Shown here: in pieces, positions 48,740 through 60,215 of the stretch
Layout of the letters: the number at the start of each line of letters is the position of its first letter
Position numbering within the stretch: the first letter of the stretch is position 1
NCBI GenBank assembly: GCA_033807775.1
Contig: CM066319.1
Span: 142,960,983-143,024,982 of the forward strand
Length of the DNA: 64,000 nucleotides
From: Saussurea involucrata
Taxonomy: Eukaryota; Streptophyta; Magnoliopsida; Asterales; Asteraceae
Direction: 5' to 3'
Position numbers and translations under genes: made by a program
The notes under the pieces: model-generated
Seen by the model: only the letters and a program-made list of their open reading frames with translations
Databases searched by the model: none
Told to the model about the DNA's origin: nothing

Positions 48740-48990
48740 AAATTGGCACATCTAAAGCTTCAATCTGATGCAAATAACCGTAGAGAAAAAGAAAGATCGA
48801 AAAATTTACCTCTCATAGATCTCCAAAGAGAATCCAACGGGCAAAGTTCATATGTTTAGGGGAGCGGTGCTTTTTAGGGACTTGGCTAAGTCGCTAAGAA
48901 AACAAACATTTACAGAATAGACCCTAATGTATAGAAAACCCTTAATCCATACTATTGACATCAATATTTTTAGTTGGACAGGACTTGATT
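48740..48990 (-). promoter_or_regulatory. inverted copy of the ARF promoter / 5'UTR exon
   Basis: The reverse complement aligns with 47060-47300: aaatattgatgtcaa, agggtctatt-tgtaaat, gtccctaaaaa-caccgct, ggattctcttt-gagatct-gagaggtaa, then tcgatctttctttttc. Leader, splice-donor context and start of the intron are all kept. It lies inside the 5'UTR intron pointing the other way. Confidence 0.7.
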
Positions 48991-49280
48991 GAATAGGATG
49001 GACACAAAATAGGATTGGAGGCTGATGAAAGAAAAAAATTATGCAATAAATGTTTTAATTTGACTCTGGTAGTTTAACGAGTTACCAATCTTAACTTATC
49101 AGTTATTTCTCTGGTTTTTGTTCCACCTATTTTGGCTATCTGCTTGTGGTCTGATATAAGTCAACGACAATCTTGTGATAATCATGATTAAAACCAAACA
49201 AAGTCAGAACTCTGATGATGTGCATTTGTGTACAGTTTCCAGTAAAGAAGTAATTTATAACCATCTGAAGCAATACCAAG

Positions 49281-50314
49281 ATGGGGCTGACTTTCACCAA
49301 GTTGTTTAGCCGGTTATTTGCCAAGAAAGAGATGCGAATTCTGATGGTAGGTCTTGATGCTGCTGGTAAGACTACTATATTATACAAATTAAAGCTCGGA
49401 GAAATTGTGACGACAATTCCAACCATTGGTGAGTCCTGGTTGCTATTTGCATACTCAACTATTGGAATATCTTTACTTTTGTCGTAATGGTTGGTACTCC
49501 TTACTCGTTCATATTATGCTACTATTTATTTTTGTGGCTTCATATCATGCTGCTATTTGTTTTGTGCTATCAATACAATATTCAAGGTTTTAAAAAACAG
49601 GAACGAGCCTCAAGGCGTTTTCCCCTTAGGTACGTGAGGCGTAAGCCCCAAAAAATAAACAAAAAAAATTCATAAATGCGTAACACTTATCAAAACAAAC
49701 ATAATTTCATATACACACTAGTATGTGGCGGCATAATACACCAAAAAACAGAATGTATATATATATATAGTTACACACTTGTAAAAACATAATAATATAA
49801 ATACAAAAAGTATTAATTATATATAATAATATATTATATATTTATCGAAGAAGAAAAAAAAGAAAACGGGAGAAAACTGGAATTCACGAAGGACAATAGA
49901 CGAGTAGCAGAATAGGGCTTAGGAGAACCGGAGAAGAACAAGGTTTTCAAAAAAGAGATAGAGAAGGTTCATTTGTTTAAATAATTTAGCCTCGGTATTG
50001 AGGCGTACGCCTCTCTACCGCCTCAAACGATCCGGCGTACGCCTCAGTACGCCTCATCTGGGGATTGAGAGGCGCCGCCTCAGGTGCGATTTTGGATCGC
50101 CTCACCTCGAGGCGTACGCCTCACACGCTTTTTAAAATCATGACTATATTTAATCATCCGAGGATGAAAGAGAGTTCGTTGTTGTTTTGGTTCGTATGTC
50201 AAGCGTTTCATGCTACCACATCTATTATTTTGGGTTTATGTCAAATTTCTAGTTGTTCAGATAAAATATGTGCTAAAGTCAAGATTATCTATGTGTTATC
50301 CAAATTAGCACATA

Positions 50315-50350
<36 letters not shown>

Positions 50351-53300
50351 GGAGGGAGGGAGGGAACCCACAAAAAAATGAAAAACCGAGGAACACTAAT
50401 AACCAATCATTTGTACGGCATGCACATGTGCATACAAGTAATTTGGTCGGTAAACACATGTGCATAACATGCACACGTATAGAAACCATGAAATATCTTC
50501 AATTACTTGTCTGCACATGTGCATACAAGTAATTGGAGATATTTCATGTGCATAACATACCGATGAATGGTCATTAGGGTGTTCCTCAGTTTTTCATTTT
50601 TTGCGGTTTGCCCGTGAACCCGACCCTATATATATACACACATATATAGATGTACATGTGTGTATATAAATGAGGGTTTTACCAAGGTTCTAAATGGCGT
50701 GAGGCGTGGCGTGGTGGCGAGGCCAAGCGTCAAGTCTTAGGAGCCACGACGAAGCCATGGCGTTTTCAAGGCGTGACTTATAACGTCAAGTTTCTAATTC
50801 ATATATGATATTATATATAAAAACATATGTTTTGTAGTGTTACTCAATGAGTCAATAGTAATAAGCAAGTTAAATTAGGTTATATATTAAAAACTTGCAA
50901 ATAAGACATTTAAAACGTAAAGAAAAATCAAATATCACATCACGAAAACTGCGCATTAGGCCATGACGTGCCACTAGCTTAACGTGGCATGAGACACAAG
51001 CCTTACGGTTGTGTGGCCATTTTTTTAGAAAAGTGGGTTTTACACCTACGTCAGTACAAGATATGCCACACATGTAAGATGTAACCAAACATGCCGGACA
51101 TAGCATCATGAAGATCTCCATTGTGCATTAGCGTTGTATCTGTGACTAGCTTAATAGTAACTGCTGAACTATGTGTAAGGTTTAAATGATCATCTGTCGT
51201 GCTAATTTTTAGAATAAGAATTACCTACATGTCTTCAATTCTTAGAAATGTGTATACTACTAAAATACTTCTAACAGTCTTGCAACGAAACTACAATGTA
51301 TGAACGTTGGTATCATGAGGAAATTTCAAGATGCAGGGGTAGGTAAAATAATAACTTTGGTAGAGATGGTAAAGCAAGACTTGCATGTCTAGAATTTACT
51401 TCAGGATATGACCATTTGTAACATCCCAGACCAACCGTACCAGATATTGTTTGTCCACACTTGGACTCACTTTTTTAAAACGCGTCTGATAGTATCCAGT
51501 TCGTTACAAGGCAACCTTCGTTTCTCTTCCCACCAGATGTGGGACCTCACAAAATTTCAGGAGCGGAGGAAAGTAGTTTGCATACCCGTCTAAGTTGAGT
51601 CCTTAGCACAAAGGTTGCATATATTTAATGATCTTTTGTTCTCTCTCACATACTCAAAGATAACTAGTGAACTTTTACCTTTTTGAAACATTTTTTTTGT
51701 TAAACTGAAGAAAATGAATACAAAGCGAACAAAGCACCTTTCTAAGTTCTTAACAACTTCCCTATCGGACGTTAGTCTAGAAATTGATGTAGACAGTAAT
51801 GTTCTAGAATGATGGAATGTTTGATAGTACAAGTTTTAGTTTTGGGTAATCGTGGGTATCCATGCTAGCTTACGTGCGCCGACTAATCCCCTGGGCGACC
51901 ACGAATGGTCTGTAGTCATCGTAGATGAACCTCCATGGCCACATGGGCTTTGGCAGCACCTGGATTCAAACCTGGGGAATACGAGATTTCCACTACATCC
52001 CCCCTGAGCTTAACCAATGTGCCACAATCCAAGCAAAAGCTTTGAAGCCTTGATTTGTGGTTTTTTTATGCTACATCAATTAACTATTAAATTGGAAATG
52101 GAGGTAAGGCCGTAAGATAAAGCAGTGAGAAATACGATTATCCAACAGTACTCATGATCTAGTACAACAAAATGGAATACTTTCTTCAATTATTTTTCTT
52201 TAAAATATTTGTCATGTCGTTCCATTGGGTTCCCGATTTCATCCGCTTAGTTGACTTTTAGGTATCGAATGTCTAACTTTGAGAATGGAGTTAAAGTGAC
52301 CAACTTTTTCTTGCACCATAATTGAGGTCCAACAGAAAAAGGATAAAAAAATGGAGCAAAATAGCCAATCCTCTAGCTTGGTTTTGGGAATTGTGGATTT
52401 TTTTTGTAATTGTGTATAGATGTTTGACTATTGTTTCGTTTATGACTTCGGGGTTGTTTGGTTGGTTTTCTATTAAGTGTTGTATGGATAAAGCTGACTA
52501 TAGACTGGGAGGGTTTTTTAGCGTGTTTTTTAATTGGGAGGGCATGTTTCAGAAAAAAACTTGGCTTTCTGCATAAAGCTCTCTCCTAGAAACTCACTGA
52601 ATAAGCCACTTCCTTTATTATTAAGGCATCACCAAACAATTATGTATAGCTGACCGAATAAGTTGTGAGTCCCATTAAGCTCATTAAGTTGATTTAGCTC
52701 ATTAAGCTGTTAACAAACATGCCCTTCTTAGTTCTTAGACTTTCCTCTTAATAACGATATGGTAAAAGATACTATTATTGGTTACATAGACATGACCCCA
52801 CAATATTACATGGGTTCTTATCTAACATACAACACAAGTGGTAAAACAGAGTTGGAAGCTCTTTGCTGTGTATTAACAGTTGGAAAATTTTATGAGCTGC
52901 CCAATTGTGTTTCCTCATGGATGATGGGATCTTACTCACTTAATACTTATTATGTAATAATAAATTTTCTGATATCAATTTTTGTTTTTCCAGGATTTAA
53001 TGTTGAGACTGTCGAATATAAGAATATCAGCTTCACTGTTTGGGATGTTGGTGGCCAAGACAAGGTTTGTTTATTTTTTTTTTATTTTTTTTCTTGTTTC
53101 CCTTTTACTATTATTCCCTGCGTCATAAAATAAATGTCCACAATGAAAAAGGCACATAGTTTTAGGAATGTATAATTATTACACTTTTTAATTAACAAAA
53201 GGACAATTTTACTCTTACGCTGTGTTCTCGAAGCTCATTTTAGAAAGGAAAGGAAAGGAAAGGAAGGGAAATGAATGGAAAGTAAAAAAAGCTCGTGTTC

Positions 53301-56300
53301 TCGAAACTTTCTTAGGAGAGAAAGGAAAGGAAACGGAAGGAAAATAATGATAAGTTTCCTTCAAAAACTTTCCTCCCAAATGTGGGAGGAAAGGGAAGGA
53401 AAGAAATTAAAAACATTTTAAAAAATTACTGAAATTATTAAAATTACAGAACTGCCCGATATTTCCTTATAAAAGATATATTTTTAAGGGTATATTAGTA
53501 AAAACGACATATTTCCTTTCCTTTCTCTCATGTTCAAGAACACGAAAAAATATTTTCTTTCCTTTCCATTCCTTCCTTTTCTTCCCCTTTCGAGACACAA
53601 ATGAAAAAATTACTTTCTTTTCCCTCCCTTTCTTTTCCTTCCATTTCCTTTCTTTTCTTTTTTTCTTTTCTCTCCAGATTAGAGAACACAGCATTAATTA
53701 TATATAGAGAGAAATTTTCTCCATCTCATAGCTAAGGGTAGAATAGGGAAGTAAACATTTATTTTTGAAAGTAGACACTTATTTTGGGACAAACTAAAAT
53801 AGTAACGTAGACACTTATTTTAAAACGGAGGGACTATATCTTTTTTCTGTAAATGGGTAAATAATAGATTTTACCCTCTCATGCTTGCTTGTTGCTATAT
53901 TTTTGTTATGGAGATATACACTTGCATATCTCTTTATCCTTTTTTTTTTCTCCATTTTGCGCATCACTTATTACTTCTTTGTGGTGAAATAACATAGTTT
54001 TGGTCGTTTATAGATTCGTCCCTTGTGGAGGCACTACTTCCAGAACACACAGGGGCTCATCTTTGTGGTCGATAGCAATGACAGGGATCGAGTTGTTGAG
54101 GCAAGAGATGAATTGCATAGGATGTTGAATGAGGTATGCAATTGCAACTTTGAATTCAAGAACTAATTTGATTGGACCAAAGGGTCACTGGGCCCGCATT
54201 GCGGTTTCTGGGTTACCGGTAATCCCAGCCTCTTTGGAGGTCAGGGGTTCAAACCTCGCCAAAGGTTAGGAGTGTGCCCGAGCATTTTCTGTAAATAAAT
54301 ATTGTATACTTAAATAAAACTAACTTGATTGAACCTTTCTCCAACTAAATTCTGATGGCAACCTCCTTTGACCTCAAATGAGAGCATCTCCAATAGCTAT
54401 GCTAAAATAGAGATTTAGGATATATTTATGCTCCAGCAGCTATGCTATACCATATGCTAAAATAGAGAAAAGAAGAGAGAGAGAGAGATCTCCAAATTTG
54501 GAGAAATCTTTAAATTTCCATATTTAAGAGAGAGAAATAATATTAAATTATTTATCACCAATAGGAGACATTGAAATTAAGTGTTTAGGAGGGAGAAATA
54601 ATATTTTATTAAATATATTAAATATAGTTAATGATAGAATTGCTAAAATAGAGTAGTTGTTGGAGTTGGATGTAATTTTTTAGAGGTTTTAACTTTTGAT
54701 ACTCCAATTTAGAAAAATTATAGCATAGTTGTTGGAGAGCGGCTCTTATATTCTGCATGCTACTTTTAAGATTTTGCTTATTTTTTCGATTATAGATTGC
54801 ATCTCTTTGTCAGTTTGACCGTGTCATCATCACATGATCCTATGATTTCTACCTAAAAGTACCCACTTTGACAACATAACTAGGTTTCCTTGTTGGTTTC
54901 ATGTATTATTTATATGCATGTTTCTCATAGAAACTACTTTGATATATATATATTTTTCGTAATGGGCTTGCCATACTTCTATCTTATGCTTGGGAAATTT
55001 GCAGCCATAAAAACCACCTACTTATATATGTATACCTTCTGACTTGTCTTTATTTAGGGCCTGTTTGTTAGCTGCTTAATGAGGTTAATGGGACTCACAA
55101 CTTATTCGGCTGGCTATACATGACTGTTTGATGGTGGCTTAATGATATAGAAAATGACTTATTCAATAAGATTCTAGGGGGGAGCTTTATACAGAAAACC
55201 AAGTTTTCTTTTTTTCAAACCTGCCAATTAAAAAACACGCTCTTTCCATCTATGAAAAACCCTCCCAAACAAAAACCTTCTAAATCTAAACAGACGGATT
55301 AATCCACACAAAACAGTTTTGTCCATACAGGACTTAATGGAAAACCAACCAAACAGTCACTACGGAAAAATGAGCAAGACAGCTTTAAGTTGGATTTTTG
55401 GTCTTCTTTAAAATATCGGTTTATTTCTTTTGCAATTTTTGTCTTCCAAATTTTTATCTGCATGTATAAACAATAGGATTGTGTAATCCATATAGTCAAA
55501 GGGGCACACGTGCACAAAATTATTCGAATGTAAACATGGGCATATGCTGAACACATACATGCCTGATACACTTTACTTCTCTAATTTCTTACGAAAACTT
55601 GATGCAAACTTTGAGGGTAACTCAGCTGGCAAATAAAGGCTAAGCCATGGGGCTCCACCCCATTAGGACGCCAACTCAAGTCTCCTCAGGACCACTCAGG
55701 GACGGACCCATATGGATAGATACGGTGGCATGGGCCACCGCTTCACGGTTCCGCTGCAAGGGGAAAAAATTACGTTTCTGAAGGGTGCCACCGTACTGTT
55801 CGGTTGGGTGCCACCATATAGTTTTTGAAACTTAAATGATGACACAAGTTTTTTTTTGGGTAAGATGGTAAATGCACAAGATTTTAATGGGTAAAATGGT
55901 AAATGCTCCTACCTTTGTATAAAAGGCCCAGGTTCAAGTCCGACGGTTGTCAAATTTATTTATTTTTAGCTTAAATTTTGGTGTTCTTTTATATACCTCT
56001 TGTGTTTCTAAAAATATACGTAGACCAGACTCGAACATGGGTCTTTTCTATGTAAGGACAATGAACCAACCAACAGATGTATACTAATTTTGTAAAAAAA
56101 ATAGATATTATTTCATAGTTAAATTGTGCCACCACTTAAAAATTTATGGGTCCGTCTTTGGGACCACTGGATTTTTCTTGTTGTTATCTTCCGGGGCCCA
56201 TGGGATTAGTTGAGATGTGCACAAGTTAGCTGGGACACCCAAGGTTACCAAAAAAACTTGATGCATGATGTACTTGGTTTCTAATTCAGGTGGGACCCGG

Positions 56301-59300
56301 GTTTTGGATTATGGATACCATTAGTAATTAGCCTTTGTATTTATATGCTTAAATACCAAGATATTAAAAAAACTGTCCCAGTCTTTGTTTTTTGGGCCTT
56401 TGAGGCATAGTTTATTTATTGATTTATATTATTGTCTCAAAGTTACTTTCACTACATGCAGGATGAACTTAGAGATGCTGTTTTGCTTGTCTTTGCTAAC
56501 AAACAAGATCTGCCTAATGCCATGAATGCTGCGGAAATTACCGACAAACTTGGTCTTCATTCCCTCCGTCAACGCCACTGGTAAATTACGTCACGTAATC
56601 TCTAGAGAATTGCTGAAAATGTTGGTAAAATTTGTCGAAATAGAATGTTTAGCGTAAGTTATGTTTTTCGTAACCCATGGTTTTAAAATTGGGGTTTTCG
56701 TTCCCTTGGTTTGCAATTCATTGCTAGTATTGTCCCTGGGCTTAACTTCGACCTTTAACTAAGAGGGACTAAAATAGAAATGAACTACAAATTATAGGGA
56801 CGAAAACAACAATAAATTTTAAATCATAAGGACGGTGTGTTATTCATCTCGTGACCAACGGCGGATCCATTGCACCTGCCCAACTTATTTTTGCAAGTAG
56901 GATTCTTTTTTAGGTATGAAAGGTGCACCCGCCAAACTTTGAGGGGTGCTTTGGGATATTAGAAAATATAAGGAACATCAACCAAAAAACCGAGAAAAGT
57001 ACCTCAAAATCAATCAATCAAAAAACTGAGAAAAGTCTCAAAATCAACCGAAAAAGTCCATCGAGATCAACCAAACTAAGGGGCCGTTTACAAAACGCTT
57101 ACCCGAGTAAGGGTTTACCAAGTCACATTAGTTTACCGGATGAATATGGCAAGGAACAAGAATCTTACCCGGTAAGAGCGGAAGCAAGGACCGAGAGTCT
57201 TACCCGGTAAGTGATAATGTTGAATTTTAGTGGTAAGCACTTACCTGGGTAAGTGATTAGGTAAACGGCCCCTAAGTATCCACAATTCTATTTTAGTTTG
57301 TCTCAAAATAAGTGTCCATTTTCAAACGTACGTTTTCATTTCCTATTCTAACCTTAATTAAGAAACTTTATCTCTCCATTATCAAAGGTAAAAGTGTTAT
57401 TTGGTTATTTATAAAAGTGTAATAATTACACATTCCTAAAACTCTGTATCACTTTCACGATGGACATTTACTTTTGGACGGAGGGAGTAGTATGCAAATT
57501 GTTTCTCATCTCTATATTTTTTTTATTTAACTTTTATTATATTTCATAATTCATATTATGTTAAATTAAATTCCGCCCCGACACCAAAATGTTACTCATA
57601 CTTCTTGTATGATGAGGAATATTGTCTAGAGACAAAATACTTTCCAAATAAATATTCAAGTCAACTACGTTTTTCGTCCCTGTGCTTTTAAAATTAAGAT
57701 TTTTATCCCTATAGTTTACAATCTTGAATATGTGCTGTCTGAATGCGTAAATATTACTGAAGTTTTGAGATCGATTTGGTTTATCCGTCTTCAGGTACAT
57801 TCAGAGCACGTGCGCAACATCCGGCGAAGGTCTTTATGAAGGGCTCGATTGGCTCTCCAACAACATTGCTAATAAGGCAAGTTAAATTGATGGCCATTGA
57901 GGTTCACCTACGATGACTCTAGGCCATTTGGCCGGCCGAGGGATTGGTCGGTGCACGTAAGCGGACCCGAAAATCCACGGTTACCCAAAAAGTCTTTTTT
58001 AAATCCATTTTGACCGGTAAACTGTTGATTTTGTAAAATTTCATGACATGTCAAGCTTATCGCGTTATCATTCACTTTGCTCTAACTCTTACGTAAATTT
58101 TTTAAACCTTTCGTAAATATCCGTGTCATCAAATGTTACAAAATCTGTAAAAACAAGATTTTTTTTACTCAATCAACGTAAAAAAGTTTCAAATTTATCT
58201 AATGTAACTACGTTTGAAAATTTCCTATTTTTGCCCATTTTTAACCGTTAACCTGTTTATATAACATATCAAGTTTTATCTTCCCCTTCCCTGTAACCCA
58301 TGTCATCAAATGTTACAAGATCAACAAGTTACCGGTCAAAAATGAGTACAAAATGGGAAAATTTGAAATTTTGTTACACCATTTGAGATAAAAAAAATGT
58401 TCCTTTTACGTTGAATAAGAAGTAAACCAAACTTTGTTATATTTCGATGCATTTTGCCCAGTACTGAGACTAGAAACACTTTTTTACGGATAAATATTCT
58501 TTTGAGTAAACCTCACTTTTGGTCCCTGTGGTTTGCAAAAAATAACGAAAATCGTCCCTACAGTTCATTTATTCCAAATTTGCCCCTGTGGTGTGCGTTT
58601 TTGCCCGGATTTGGTCCCTCTCACTAAAGGAGGTTAACCTCCATCCATTAAATGAAGGGCAAATCTGTCTTTTTATATATTTATTTATTTTAACATTATT
58701 TTTCTCTTTTTAGTTTTTGTCTTATATGAATTTATTATTTGTTATATTTTTATATTATATACACATATAATATATATACACACACAACCTTCTTCTTTTT
58801 CCCTGCACACCCACCTTCTTCTTCTTCCCTCAAACACATCCTTCTTCATCTCTGCAATCACACACACACACACATCACAGACTGTGTCTTGGAGATGGAA
58901 CATGGGTCAAGTGTGTTTGACATTCTAAGGGAGATAACAACAAACAGATTGGATAAGAGGAAACATTCAAATGTGTTTGACCAAGTAAACTAGTCTGATC
59001 CTTTATCAGAAGGATGAACAAGATGGCATGAGAAGCAGATCCATGGCGTAAATATGTATATATAGAGTAAATATACATAGAGTAAATAAATATATATGTA
59101 TATATATATATATATATATACAGGCAGTACGTAGTGTGTATATACACACATATACACAGTAAAATTATATATATACATATACATACATATATAAATATAC
59201 ACACACTACACAGTGACTTTGAATGGGGTTCATGTGGGTTTTTATGAAGAATGGATGTGGGTTTTGTATGAATAGGTGAGAGAGCCATGGGGATTTAGCT

Positions 59301-59443
59301 AGCATCGAAAAATTGACAGCAGCAACAGCGATTTAGCTAGGTTGGAGGGTGCGGCTGTTTGATTAAGTTGGGCTGGATGTGTGGCTGTTTGGTTCGTCTC
59401 TTGCAAACTAGTGTAGCTGCACATTCATGTTGGTATTAAGTGT

Positions 59444-59475
<32 letters not shown>

Positions 59476-60215
59476 ATATATACAACTCACACACAGCCTC
59501 ATCTATCCCTCTCTCTCCTACTTCTTCCCTACCCTTACTCCCCTTATCTCTCCCAAACCCATCCAACAATGGTGAAATGAAATCTTCCAAAAGTGAGGTT
59601 TACTGCCTTACGATCAGTTTTTCAGCAACAAATCATCAAGATCCAACTTTTGGAGTTCGACAGTTGCTCCTTGGTTTCAGACGATGTTCATATGATCGAT
59701 CTACATGATTGTTTGAGATTTGTTGATATAATCGTCACAGATCTATTCGGTTTTGAGTTTCAAACAGTTTGCAATTTTTAGATTTAAAAACCTTTGAGAA
59801 ATCGAGGAGTTAAGAGGTTTGAAAGACTTCGCCGGAAAAATCTCACATCGCCGGAATCTGAGTTTTGTTGAAGAGTAACAAATTCATCATCATATGTGTA
59901 TATAATATTGAAGTATAATAAATAAATTCAGATAAGACAAAAACTAAAAGGAGAAAAATAATGTTAAAATAAATAAATATATAAAAAGACAGATTTGCCC
60001 TTCATTTAATGGATGGAGGTTAACCTCCGTTAGTGAGAGGGACCAAATCCGGGCAAAAATGCATACCACAGGGGCAAATTTGGAATAAAGGAACTGTAGG
60101 GACGATTTTCGTTATTTTTTGCAAACCACGGGGACCAAAAGTGAGGTTTACTCTATTCTTTTTCTTGACTACTAGCTTTATTTGTTTGATGATCGATACC
60201 TTGCTGCAGGCATGA
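49281..60215 (+). CDS. ARF1: ADP-ribosylation factor 1-type small GTPase
   Basis: A spliced gene for a 181-residue Arf GTPase, the switch that recruits coat proteins at Golgi membranes. Exons: 49281-49428, 52994-53064, 54014-54133, 56462-56580, 57795-57876, 60210-60215. The first four coding introns are GT-AG; the last (57877-60209) is GC-AG (AAG|gcaagt...tgcag|GCATGA), which makes the protein end N-K-A-stop as in Arabidopsis ARF1. Without that splice it ends one Ser later at 57885. Visible motifs: myristoylated Gly2 (MGLTF), P-loop GLDAAGKT, switch I with IPTIGFN, switch [10 protein letters not shown], guanine-specificity NKQD, and CATSG. All exons stay in frame with no lesions. Introns 1-5 carry TEs but the splice sites are intact. 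Confidence 0.95.
49583..50142. mobile_element. hAT-like MITE in ARF intron 1
   Basis: Inverted ends caaggttttaaaaa and tttttaaaatcatg, with flanks acaatatt (49575-49582) and actatatt (50143-50150), matching at seven of eight. Multiple gaggcgtacgcctc palindromes sit near the right end. Confidence 0.75.
50346..50629. mobile_element. fold-back MITE inserted in a TA repeat
   Basis: Ends in aatgaaaaaccgaggaacac and its inverted copy gtgttcctcagtttttcatt. The centre is a near-perfect hairpin (50487-50549: catgaaatatct... ...agatatttcatg) whose loop tgcacatgtgca is itself a palindrome. It is flanked by TA runs (50310-50345 and 50625-50635). The superfamily is uncertain. Confidence 0.65.
50683..51035. 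mobile_element. hAT-like MITE in ARF intron 1
   Basis: Perfect 8-bp TSD ggttttac (50675-50682 and 51036-51043). Inverted ends caaggttctaaatggc and ccatttttttagaaaagtg. It is the uninterrupted relative of 45858-46999 in opposite orientation. Confidence 0.85.
51846..52032 (-). repeat. Au-like tRNA-derived SINE in ARF intron 1
   Basis: On the minus strand: A box tggcacattggttaag, B box aggtttgaatcc, and a 3' body with ggggattagtcgg and cgcacgtaagct, which resembles plant Au-type SINEs, then an A-rich tail. TSDs are not clear. Confidence 0.6.
52452..52724. mobile_element. MITE copy A in ARF intron 1
   Basis: Aligns over nearly its whole length with the reverse complement of 55068-55358, sharing gtttggttggttttc, gcgtgttttttaattgg, gaataagttgtgagtccc and taacaaac. 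hAT-type by its gtttggttgg end, but no TSD was confirmed. Confidence 0.65.
53112..53834. mobile_element. Stowaway MITE in ARF intron 2, with nested Tourist-like insert
   Basis: Ends ttccctgcgtcataaaataa and ttttaaaacggaggga resemble the Stowaway CTCCCTCCGT terminal repeat, next to TA dinucleotides. It shares its internal sequence with the copies at 57283-57490 and 60511-60738. Confidence 0.65.
53218..53693. mobile_element. Tourist-like MITE nested in a Stowaway
   Basis: Inverted ends gctgtgttctc and gagaacacagc, with TTA on both sides (53215-53217 and 53694-53696), the PIF/Harbinger target. The subterminal regions are long ggaaa / tttcc runs that form a large hairpin. Confidence 0.65.
54175..54317 (+). 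repeat. SINE in ARF intron 3
   Basis: Flanked by a 14-bp direct repeat with one mismatch: aactaatttgattg (54161-54174) and aactaacttgattg (54318-54331). It has a B-box-like ggggttcaaacctcg and an A/T-rich tail (taaataaa), consistent with a tRNA-derived SINE of about 143 bp. Confidence 0.65.
54381..54746. mobile_element. MITE in ARF intron 3
   Basis: Ends agagcatctccaatagct and ttgttggagagcggctct are imperfect inverted repeats. Inner copies of agctatgctaaaatagag and tatagcatagttgttgg also face each other. The TSD is not resolved. Confidence 0.55.
55068..55358. mobile_element. MITE copy B in ARF intron 3
   Basis: Same family as 52452-52724 in the opposite orientation, with ends ggcctgtttgttagct and ccaaccaaacagtc. 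Confidence 0.65.
55607..56252 (+). repeat. Au-like SINE with 13-bp TSD, split by a hAT element
   Basis: The TSD aaaacttgatgca is perfect (55594-55606 and 56253-56265). A box ggtaactcagctggc, B box caagtctcc, and a 3' body with gggattagttgag and gctgggacaccc, then an A-rich tail. Without the 464-bp hAT insert and its 8-bp duplication the SINE is about 174 bp, a normal length. Confidence 0.85.
55697..56160. mobile_element. non-autonomous hAT element in a SINE
   Basis: Inverted ends cagggacggacccat and atgggtccgtctttg, with a perfect 8-bp TSD ggaccact (55689-55696 and 56161-56168). Non-coding. Confidence 0.9.
57080..57272. mobile_element. Tourist MITE in ARF intron 4
   Basis: Perfect terminal inverted repeats ggggccgtttac and gtaaacggcccc, with TAA on each side (57077-57079 and 57273-57275). 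Internal cttacccggtaag motifs form palindromes. Confidence 0.85.
57283..57490. mobile_element. Stowaway MITE, left end lost
   Basis: The right end is ggacggagggagta, and the internal sequence is shared with 60511-60738. The left terminus is missing or degraded next to the Tourist element. Confidence 0.6.
57891..57990 (+). repeat. 5'-truncated Au-like SINE in the ARF terminal intron
   Basis: ggttcacctacgatgactct, agggattggtcgg, gcacgtaag and ggttacccaaaaa follow the order of the 3' half of the SINE at 51846-52032. It begins six bases after the unspliced stop. Confidence 0.6.
58504..60153. mobile_element. Mutator-like non-autonomous element (MULE) in the ARF terminal intron
   Basis: Perfect 9-bp TSD tattctttt (58495-58503 and 60154-60162). 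Arms of about 230 bp are inverted copies beginning gagtaaacctcacttttggt and including the palindrome ggaggttaacctcc. The interior (about 58740-59900) has TA/CA microsatellites and CT-rich tracts, and no ORF I can assign. It might hold captured gene pieces (a Pack-MULE), but none is recognised. Confidence 0.9.

Noticed and set aside
51420..51560. tgtaacatccc-like LTR start in ARF intron 1
   Set aside because: Resembles a gypsy LTR start (tgtaacatcccagacc), but no matching end or TSD was found; too weak to annotate.
53467..53694. Lysine/glutamate-rich minus-strand ORF
   Set aside because: It is a translation of the ggaaa/tttcc hairpin arms of a Tourist-like MITE.
58990..59288. Tyr/Ile-rich minus-strand ORFs
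   Set aside because: Translation of TA/TATA microsatellites inside the MULE.
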